DNA of 64,000 bases, from contig CAVTZF010000029.1 of NCBI GenBank assembly GCA_963739095.1, positions 62,001 to 126,000 on the forward strand. The letters are read 5' to 3'. Of this stretch, positions 50,179 to 56,714 are shown piece after piece. The stretch is from JACVRW01 sp963739095 (lineage in GTDB: Bacteria; Actinomycetota; Thermoleophilia; Solirubrobacterales; Thermoleophilaceae). The position numbers and the translations under genes were made by a program. The notes beneath the pieces are model-generated. The model saw nothing but the letters and a program-made list of their open reading frames with translations, was not told the origin of the DNA and searched no databases. The first letter of the stretch is position 1, and each line of letters opens with the position of its first letter.

Positions 50179-52443
50179 GTGGGCAAGACCCTAGTCATAG
50201 CCGAGAAGCCATCGGTCGCGCGCGACCTTGGCTCAGCCCTGCCCGGATCCTTCAAGAACTCGAAGGACAAGACCTATCTCGAGGGCGACGACTACGTGAT
50301 CACGTGGGCCGTCGGCCACCTCGTGGGGCTGGCCGAGCCGGACGCGTACGACCCCAAGCTGAAGAAGTGGCGCTTCGCCGACCTGCCGATCATCCCGGAC
50401 GAGTTCAAGCTCGTCCCGAACGACGACCGGGCCAAGAAGCAGCTCCACGCGATCCACCGCCGCATGGCCGACGACGAGGTCGAGCTCATCGTCAACGCCT
50501 GTGATGCCGGCCGCGAGGGCGAGCTGATCTTCGCCTACCTGTACGAGGTCGCCCCGGTCAAGAAGCCGGTCCAGCGGCTCTGGCTCTCGTCGATGACCAA
50601 GACCGCGATCGCCGAGGCGTTCAAGGACCTGCGCCCGGGCGAGGAGATGAAGCCGCTCGAGGAGGCGGCGCGCTCGCGCTCCGAGGCGGACTGGCTCGTC
50701 GGCATGAACGCCACGCGCGCGGCCTCGATCCGGCTGCGGGCGGCCTTCGACGGCGCCGTCTCGCTCGGTCGCGTTCAGACGCCGACGCTCGCGCTCGTCG
50801 CGCGCCGCGAGGAGGAGATCCGCGCCTTCAAGCCCGAGCCCTACTGGCTCGTCGAGGCCAAGTTCGCCGCCAGCGGCGAGCGCCTGTACGCGGGCCGCTA
50901 CCTGGGCGGCAAGCGTCTGCCGAGCGAGGACGAGGCGAAGGCGATCGTCGAGGCCACGACCGGCAAGCCCGGCCTGATCACGAAGCTCGAGAAGAAGGAG
51001 GAGGTCGAGCGGGCCCAGCTCCTCTACGACCTGACCTCGCTGCAGCGTCACGCGAACACGCTGCTGGGCTTCTCGGCGCGGCGGACGCTCGCCGCGGCCC
51101 AGCGCCTCTACGAGGAGCACAAGGCGCTCACCTATCCGCGCACGAACTCGCGCTTCCTGACCGGCGACATGATCCCCGAGATCAAGCCGATCGCGGAGCT
51201 CGTCGGCCACAACGCGGCCTACCGGCGTGCCTCCGAGTACGTGACCTCGCTGGAACAGCTCCCGCTCGGGCGCGTCGTCAACGACAAGAAGGTCGAGGAC
51301 CACCACGCGATCATCCCGACCCGCTCCGAGCACGACCTCGGCAAGATGGGCCAGGACGAGCTGAAGATCTACGACCTCGTCACGAAGCGCTTCCTCGCCG
51401 TCTTCCACCCGGACGCGAAGTTCGAGCGCACGCGCGTCGAGACGGACGTCGAGGGCAACGTCTTCCGCACCAGCGGCAGGCGGCTCGTCGAGCCGGGCTG
51501 GCGCGCCGTCTACGGCGACCAGGCCGAGGGCGAGCCCGGCGAGGACGACTCGGGCGGCGACCAGCTGCTGCCGAAGCTCGAGCAGGGCGAGTCGGTCGAG
51601 ACGCGCTCGGTCGAGTTCATGCGCAAGGAGACCCAGCCGCCGCGGCGCTTCAGCGACGCGTCGCTGCTCGGCGCCATGGAGACGGCCGGCAAGGAGATCG
51701 AGGACGCCGAGCTGCGCGAGGCGATGAAGGACTCCGGAATCGGCACGCCCGCCACGCGCGCGGGGATCATCGAGCTCCTGATCGGGCGCGAGTACATCGA
51801 GCGCGAGGGCCGCTCGCTCGTCGCGACCGAGAAGGGCATCCAGGTGATCCGGCTCCTGAACGGCCATCAGCTGACCTCGGCCGAGCTCACCGGCAACTGG
51901 GAGAAGAGGCTCGGGCTGATCGAGCGCGGCGAGGACAGCCACGACGCGTTCATCGCCGACATCGCCAAGTTCACGACAGCGACCGTCGAGGAGCTCGACA
52001 AGCTGAAGGGCGTCCAGATCGAGCGCGCCAAGCTCGGCCCCTGCCCGATCTGCGGCCGCGAGATCACCGAGAACCGCAAGGGCTATTCGTGCTGGTCGCG
52101 CGAGGACCCTGGCTGCGGCTTCGTGATCTGGAAGCGCAAGGCGGGCAAGTCGCTGCCCGTGTCGGTCGCGAAGGAGCTGATCGAGTCGCTGCGCCAGTCG
52201 GTCGAGCGTGGCGACGACCCACCCGTCGGCCGCACCGCGAAGCCGGTCACGGGCTTCCGCAGCCGCGCCGGCCGCACCTTCCGGGCCAAGCTCAAGCTCG
52301 AGCAGAACGAAGAGGGCAAGTGGCGCGTCGACTTCGACGAGGAGTGGGCGAAGGAGCCGCCGAAGGGCGAGGGCGAGGAGGAGCGCGCCGAGACGGAGGC
52401 GGGCGCCACAGACTCCGAGAACGCCGGGGTCGAAGCGGCGTAA
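50179..52443 (+). CDS. topB: DNA topoisomerase III (type IA)
   Basis: A 754-residue type IA topoisomerase that cuts and passes single DNA strands. TOPRIM: KTLVIAEKPSVARDLGSALP and NACDAGREGELIFAY. The catalytic tyrosine is Tyr319 in TYPRTNSRFL, with SLGRVQTPTLALVARREEEI before it. The C-terminus carries a zinc ribbon (GPCPICGREITENRKGYSCW and DPGCGF) and an acidic tail. GTG 50179 gives the usual MGKTLVIAEKPS start; other GTGs at 50143-50164 are in frame. It is divergent from the DAO-type oxidase. Confidence 0.94.
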   Translation: MGKTLVIAEKPSVARDLGSALPGSFKNSKDKTYLEGDDYVITWAVGHLVGLAEPDAYDPKLKKWRFADLPIIPDEFKLVPNDDRAKKQLHAIHRRMADDEVELIVNACDAGREGELIFAYLYEVAPVKKPVQRLWLSSMTKTAIAEAFKDLRPGEEMKPLEEAARSRSEADWLVGMNATRAASIRLRAAFDGAVSLGRVQTPTLALVARREEEIRAFKPEPYWLVEAKFAASGERLYAGRYLGGKRLPSEDEAKAIVEATTGKPGLITKLEKKEEVERAQLLYDLTSLQRHANTLLGFSARRTLAAAQRLYEEHKALTYPRTNSRFLTGDMIPEIKPIAELVGHNAAYRRASEYVTSLEQLPLGRVVNDKKVEDHHAIIPTRSEHDLGKMGQDELKIYDLVTKRFLAVFHPDAKFERTRVETDVEGNVFRTSGRRLVEPGWRAVYGDQAEGEPGEDDSGGDQLLPKLEQGESVETRSVEFMRKETQPPRRFSDASLLGAMETAGKEIEDAELREAMKDSGIGTPATRAGIIELLIGREYIEREGRSLVATEKGIQVIRLLNGHQLTSAELTGNWEKRLGLIERGEDSHDAFIADIAKFTTATVEELDKLKGVQIERAKLGPCPICGREITENRKGYSCWSREDPGCGFVIWKRKAGKSLPVSVAKELIESLRQSVERGDDPPVGRTAKPVTGFRSRAGRTFRAKLKLEQNEEGKWRVDFDEEWAKEPPKGEGEEERAETEAGATDSENAGVEAA

Positions 52444-52546
52444 AGGCGGCAGTGAGGGGGTCGGGTTCGGCCGCCTCCGGTCATCCGTGGTCGATTGGCA
52501 TTGATAATATGCCGTCAACGCACCAGGCGTCACGTCCGATACTCCC

Positions 52547-52587
52547 TTGACAGCCGCCTTACCAGCCGGTAGCCTACTCGCGGTAGG
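52547..52587 (+). promoter_or_regulatory. Promoter and possible operator of the TetR gene
   Basis: TTGACA (52547-52552) is a perfect -35 hexamer, followed 17 bases later by TAGCCT (52570-52575) as a weak -10. GTAGCCTAC (52569-52577) is a 9-base palindrome at the -10 and GGTAG is repeated at 52583, so a TetR-type dimer could bind and block RNA polymerase. It lies directly before GTG 52587. Prediction from pattern. Confidence 0.45.
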
Positions 52588-53192
52588 TGGAACCCAGCGA
52601 GCGCCCGCATAGAGGACTTCGCGCACGGCCGCGTGCCGCGCGCGAGATGCGCGAGCGGCAGATCGTCGAGCTCGCGGAGGAGCTCTTCACGGAGCGCGGC
52701 TACCAGGGCTCGTCGATGGACGAGCTCGCCCGTCGCGCCGGCGTGACAAAGCCGGTGGTCTACGAGCTGTTCGGCAGCAAGGACGGCCTCTTCCGCGCCT
52801 GTCTCGAGCGCTCCGCCGAGCGGCTCGCAACGCTGGTCGCCGCGGCCGTGCGCGCGGAGAGCGAGCCGGAGGCGCGCGTGCGCGCCGGCGGGCTCGCCTT
52901 CCTGCGCTTCGCGGCGGACAACCGCGTGGCGTGGGAGCTGATGATGGAGGGGCGCTTCTCCGACGCCGCGATCGAGGTGCGCCGCCGCCAGGCGGCGCTC
53001 GTGCACGAGCTGCTGCTCGAGAAGGCGCCGCCGGACGCCGACCCGCGCGAGCTCGAGCTCGCCGCTCACGCCGTCAACTCCGCCTACGAAGGGGTGGCCC
53101 ACTGGATGTGGGAGCACCCGGATGTGCCAATCGAGCGGCTTGCCGACTGGACCGTCGAGCTCCTGCTGCCGGGACTGCGGAGGTTCACGTGA
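52587..53192 (+). CDS. TetR family transcriptional regulator
   Basis: A 201-residue repressor. The N-terminal helix-turn-helix reads QIVELAEELFTERGYQGSSM and DELARRAGVTKPVVYELFGS, the standard TetR signature. The C-terminal ligand domain is Ala/Glu-rich with WELMMEGRFSDAAIEVRRRQ. GTG 52587 starts just after a perfect -35 promoter. The stop overlaps the start of the monooxygenase (GTGA), so both are co-transcribed, and the regulator likely senses a substrate or product of that enzyme. Confidence 0.9.
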   Translation: MEPSERPHRGLRARPRAAREMRERQIVELAEELFTERGYQGSSMDELARRAGVTKPVVYELFGSKDGLFRACLERSAERLATLVAAAVRAESEPEARVRAGGLAFLRFAADNRVAWELMMEGRFSDAAIEVRRRQAALVHELLLEKAPPDADPRELELAAHAVNSAYEGVAHWMWEHPDVPIERLADWTVELLLPGLRRFT

Positions 53193-54670
53193 CCCACCAT
53201 CGGATCGTCATCGTCGGCGCCGGCTTCTCAGGGCTCGGGATGGCAATCAAGCTGCGGCAGGAGGGCGAGCTCGACTTCGCGGTGCTCGAGCGCGCGTCGG
53301 ACATCGGCGGCACCTGGCGCGACAACACCTATCCCGGCTGCCGCTGCGACGTGCCCTCGCACCTCTACTCGTTCTCGTTCGCACCGAACCCGAGCTGGTC
53401 GAGCACCTTCTCGCCCCAGCCGGAGATCCTCGACTACCTGCGCGACTGCGCCGAGCGCTACGGCGTGTTGCAGCACATCCGCTTCGACTGCGAGCTGAAC
53501 GCCGCCGAGTGGGACGACGACGCTCAGCTGTGGCGGATCGAGACCTCGCAGGGCGACCTGACCGCCGACGTCGTGATCGCCGCCCAGGGCCCGCTCAGCG
53601 ACCCCAGCTATCCCGACGTGCCCGGCCTCGAGAGCTTCGAGGGTGCGACCTTCCACTCCGCCCGCTGGGATCACGAGCACGAGCTCGCCGGCAAGCGCGT
53701 GGCCGTGATCGGGACGGGCGCGTCGGCGATCCAGTTCGTCCCCGAGATCCAGCCCAAGGTCGAGCAGCTGCACGTCTTCCAGCGCACCGCGCCCTGGGTC
53801 GTGCCGCACCCGAACCGGCCGATGACCCGCTGGGAGCGGGCGGTCTATCGCGTCTTCCCGCCCGCACAGCTCGCCATGCGCGCCGGCATCTACTGGGCAC
53901 GCGAGATGTTCGTGCTGCAGTTCCGGCGTCCCCGGCTTGGCCGCTTCGTCGAGAAGATGGCGCTGCGGCACCTCCACGAGCACGTCGAGGACCCGGCTCT
54001 GCGGGAGAAGCTGCGGCCGCACTACGCGATCGGCTGCAAGCGCATTCTGCCGACCGACGCGTGGTATCCGGCGCTCGTCAAGCCGAACGTCGAGGTGGTC
54101 ACGGGCGCCGTCCGCGAGGTCCGCCCGCACTCGATCGTCGGCGAGGACGGCGTCGAGCGCGAGGTCGACACGATCATCTTCGGCACCGGCTTCCACGTCA
54201 CGGACATCCCGATCGCGGGGCGCATCCGCGGCCGTGACGGACGGACGCTGTCCGAGACCTGGGGCGGCTCTCCCGCCGCCTACAAGGGCTCGGCCGTGGC
54301 CGGCTACCCCAACCTGTTCTTCCTGGTCGGCCCGAACACGGGGCTCGGCCACAACTCGATCGTGTTCATGATCGAGGCCCAGATCCACTACCTGATCGGC
54401 GCGCTGCGCTCCCTGAACCGGAACGGGACCCGCACGCTCGAGGTGCGCCCCGAGGCGCAGGCCGCCTACAACGTCGAGATCGACCGCATGACGGAGGGCA
54501 CCGTCTGGGTCTCGGGTGGCTGCAAGAGCTGGTACATCGACGCCAACGGCCACAACTCGACGCTCTGGCCGACGTTCACGTGGCCCTTCCGCCAGCGCCT
54601 GCGGGAGTTCGACGAGGCCGCCTACGCGCTCGGCGCCGCGGCGCCTGAGCCGGTGCCGGCGGCGGCGTAG
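53189..54670 (+). CDS. Flavin-containing (Baeyer-Villiger type) monooxygenase
   Basis: A 493-residue NADPH-dependent flavoprotein. GTG 53189 overlaps the TetR stop. FAD loop: IVIVGAGFSGLGMAIKLRQ; the Baeyer-Villiger fingerprint FxGxxxHxxxW is complete as FEGATFHSARW; NADPH loop: RVAVIGTGASAIQFVPEIQP; the second FAD segment is FGTGFHVTD. Such enzymes insert oxygen into ketones or oxidise sulfur/nitrogen compounds. The acceptor substrate is not known. A conserved structured element follows the stop. Confidence 0.92.
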   Translation: MTHHRIVIVGAGFSGLGMAIKLRQEGELDFAVLERASDIGGTWRDNTYPGCRCDVPSHLYSFSFAPNPSWSSTFSPQPEILDYLRDCAERYGVLQHIRFDCELNAAEWDDDAQLWRIETSQGDLTADVVIAAQGPLSDPSYPDVPGLESFEGATFHSARWDHEHELAGKRVAVIGTGASAIQFVPEIQPKVEQLHVFQRTAPWVVPHPNRPMTRWERAVYRVFPPAQLAMRAGIYWAREMFVLQFRRPRLGRFVEKMALRHLHEHVEDPALREKLRPHYAIGCKRILPTDAWYPALVKPNVEVVTGAVREVRPHSIVGEDGVEREVDTIIFGTGFHVTDIPIAGRIRGRDGRTLSETWGGSPAAYKGSAVAGYPNLFFLVGPNTGLGHNSIVFMIEAQIHYLIGALRSLNRNGTRTLEVRPEAQAAYNVEIDRMTEGTVWVSGGCKSWYIDANGHNSTLWPTFTWPFRQRLREFDEAAYALGAAAPEPVPAAA

Positions 54671-54706
54671 CGCTTCAGCACGAGGACTCGTTCAGCACGG
54701 CACGGT

Positions 54707-54807
54707 GCCGGATTGATCGTCTCTACGACTAGCAATCCGGCAACGTAGGGCGGTGATCCCTCACCGTGTCGTCTTGGTGTCGCGTGGCGACCTCAAGTGC
54801 CACGGTG
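54707..54807 (+). other. Structured intergenic element, copy B (candidate RNA)
   Basis: It lies between the convergent monooxygenase and phosphoesterase genes. Stem 1: GCCGGAT (54707) with ATCCGGC (ends 54741), inner GTC/GAC and loop of five, exactly the geometry of copy A at 34941. Stem 2: CACCGTG (54762-54768) with CACGGTG (54801-54807), enclosing GTCGC-gtg-GCGAC. Relative to copy A, inner stem bases differ but pairing is kept. It could act as a bidirectional terminator or as a 3'-UTR RNA. Confidence 0.45.
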
Positions 54808-54829
54808 CCGGTCAGTCGGTGCGGCGACG

Positions 54830-55921
54830 CTAGCATCGGCAACGGGGCGGGATCTCACCGTGGCCGGCGAGCGCGTTCTCAATCCGCGGCGGCCCCTCGT
54901 CGTCGACCGTCAGGACCGTCCCCGGCAGGTAGGGGTTGTCGATGTCGCCGTCCTGGATGAACGCCGACTCGCGGAACCAGGTGCCGGAGTTCCACAGCCG
55001 TGAGCCGGACAGGGTCGTCCACTCGGCGAGGTCGTCGTCCGCAAGCGGGCCGGCCCGGTGGGTGTGGCCGAACACGACGTGCTCGGCCTCCGGCGCGAGC
55101 GTGTCGGCCACGCGGGCCATCGCAGCCAGCCCGGCCCTGCGCAGCTCGACTCCCGTGAGCTCGGCTCGGAACGGGCCGAGGCCCAGCTGGTTGAGAGCTG
55201 CGACCGCGCTTGGGATCGCAACCCGACCGAGCAGCACGCGGCCCGCCGCCCCCTCGCCCGTGACCCGCTTCCAGACCGTGCGCGAGAGCGTTCCGCCGCG
55301 GCTGAGCGCCTCCGGCCCGGCACCGTCGGCCAGCCGCTCGTAGAAGGCGTAAATGGGGCCGAGCACGGCCTCGTAGTCGGCAGCGGACGCGCAGTTCCGG
55401 CCGCGCCCCGTGAGCCGCCCCATCACCGACGCCGCGATCGACTCCAGCCGCGGGATCGTGAGGTCGAGGTCGAGGTAGTGGCCGTGGGTCGCGTAGACGT
55501 CCGGGCGCAGCCACAGGCCCGGGTAGGCGAGCCGCAGCTCTACCTCGGGCATCGCCGCGGCGAGCCGGCCCATGGCCCCGTCGCCCGGATCCACGCCCCA
55601 GTCGCCGTCGGGCGCGAGCTCTTCGCCGTCGAGCCGCAGGCGCGCGAGCCAGGGCTCGGCGAGCGCGTGGTCGTGGTTGCCCGGCACGAAGACGAGCGTG
55701 CGCCCGGCGAGCGCCGTGGCCAGCGCCGCAACCAGGGGCTGGGCCACCTCGAGCGCCTGGGCCAGCGGGCGCTCGCGCAGCTCGAGCGCGTCGCCGAGCA
55801 GGACAACGCGGTCGGCGCCGCTGAGCGCCTCGACGAGCCGCTCGCGCACGCCGGGGTCGCGCGCGATGTCGGCACCGCCGAGCGCGCCGAGGTGAAGGTC
55901 CGAGACCACCGCCGTCCGCAT
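54830..55921 (-). CDS. Calcineurin-like metallophosphoesterase
   Basis: A 363-residue metallophosphatase. Start ATG 55921 gives MRTAVVSDLHLGALGG, the family's first motif. The following metal motifs are intact: VVLLGDALELRE (GD), FVPGNHDHALAE (GNHD), YATHGHYLDLDL and VVFGHTHRAGPL (GHxH). Two metal ions are expected. Such enzymes act on diverse phosphoesters, including nucleotides and lipid precursors; this one cannot be narrowed. A longer frame upstream exists but overlaps the next gene. Confidence 0.88.
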   Translation of the reverse strand: MRTAVVSDLHLGALGGADIARDPGVRERLVEALSGADRVVLLGDALELRERPLAQALEVAQPLVAALATALAGRTLVFVPGNHDHALAEPWLARLRLDGEELAPDGDWGVDPGDGAMGRLAAAMPEVELRLAYPGLWLRPDVYATHGHYLDLDLTIPRLESIAASVMGRLTGRGRNCASAADYEAVLGPIYAFYERLADGAGPEALSRGGTLSRTVWKRVTGEGAAGRVLLGRVAIPSAVAALNQLGLGPFRAELTGVELRRAGLAAMARVADTLAPEAEHVVFGHTHRAGPLADDDLAEWTTLSGSRLWNSGTWFRESAFIQDGDIDNPYLPGTVLTVDDEGPPRIENALAGHGEIPPRCRC

Positions 55922-55982
55922 GCGCGAGATGGTGGCAGCCCCGCGGCCGGTGAGGAGGTGGAGGCAGCTAGATTTCAACGCG

Positions 55983-56669
55983 GTGCCCACCTTCTGCCGC
56001 CACAACCGCTTCACGGCGGATTGCCCGATCTGCTCCAAGGGCACCGTGCTCGATCCGAACCTGAGGCCCGGCCGCCCGCGGCGGACGACCACCAGCAGCG
56101 CCCGCAAGGGCGGCAGCGCGCGCAGCAGCGCCTCCGGGGCGCCCGCGCGGGTGTCGCGGGGCGAGTTCGCGTCCGCGGGGCCCTACCACGACGGCCGGGA
56201 GATCCGGCTCGAGAAGGTGCCCGGCGGCCTGCGGCTGGCCGGCTGGCAGGCGGGACAGCTCCTGCGCGAGGCGCCCCTGCTCGAGCTGCGCGACCTGCCC
56301 GCGCTGCTGGCTGAGGCCGCCCAGAAGGAGCTGCTCGCGCCGGTCGGCCTCGATGCCGTCGCCGAGCCTCGGGAGAACGCCCAGGGGGCGAGCGCCGGCC
56401 GCTCCGGCGAGCTCCGCGACGAGCTGCGCGTCGAGCGGCTCGACGGTGAGCGCGTGCGGATCGCGCGCTGGATCATGCGCCCCAACCGCGGCTGGGAGCT
56501 GCAGGAGGCGCCCGTGATGCTGCCGCCCAAGCGTTTTACCGAGGCCCTCGAAGCCGCCGCCGCGGCGGGCGCACTCGCGGCCGAGCCGTCTGGCGCAAGC
56601 ACTCGGCTCGGCCGAGAGCGCAGCGATCCGCTCCCGTCACAGCTCCTCCCGTCAGATCCGGCTGCCTGA
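55983..56669 (+). CDS. Protein with CRHNRF/CPIC zinc motif and palindromic C-terminal insert
   Basis: A 228-residue protein starting at GTG 55983: MPTFCRHNRFTADCPICSKG, a short conserved motif with three cysteines and His that looks like a metal-binding N-terminus; the rest is two mixed alpha-beta segments (EIRLEKVPGGLRLAGWQAGQ, DELRVERLDGERVRIARW) that repeat each other loosely. Residues about 203-216 (SGASTRLGRERSDP) come from a palindromic element; it makes the end disordered. The family is widespread in actinobacteria with no assigned function as far as I know. It is 46 bases before addB. Confidence 0.7.
   Translation: MPTFCRHNRFTADCPICSKGTVLDPNLRPGRPRRTTTSSARKGGSARSSASGAPARVSRGEFASAGPYHDGREIRLEKVPGGLRLAGWQAGQLLREAPLLELRDLPALLAEAAQKELLAPVGLDAVAEPRENAQGASAGRSGELRDELRVERLDGERVRIARWIMRPNRGWELQEAPVMLPPKRFTEALEAAAAAGALAAEPSGASTRLGRERSDPLPSQLLPSDPAA
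56586..56630 (+). repeat. Palindromic protein-embedded element, copy at a C-terminus
   Basis: A 45-base element with core GCACTCGGC-tcg-GCCGAGAGC, one mismatch in the arms. It differs from the copy 216 bases downstream (56802) at only a few positions. It is read in the first frame as PSGASTRLGRERSDP near the C-terminus of the 55983 gene, in the same frame as the AddB copy. Confidence 0.78.
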
Positions 56670-56714
56670 GCGCGACACTTTCTCCGTCGTGACCGCGCGC
56701 TACCTCTATCGGTC

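Noticed and set aside
50233..52626. 797-codon minus-strand frame opposite topoisomerase III
   Set aside because: Composition (Leu/Arg/Glu/Asp only, no recognisable motif) is that of a codon shadow; topB on the plus strand has all catalytic motifs.
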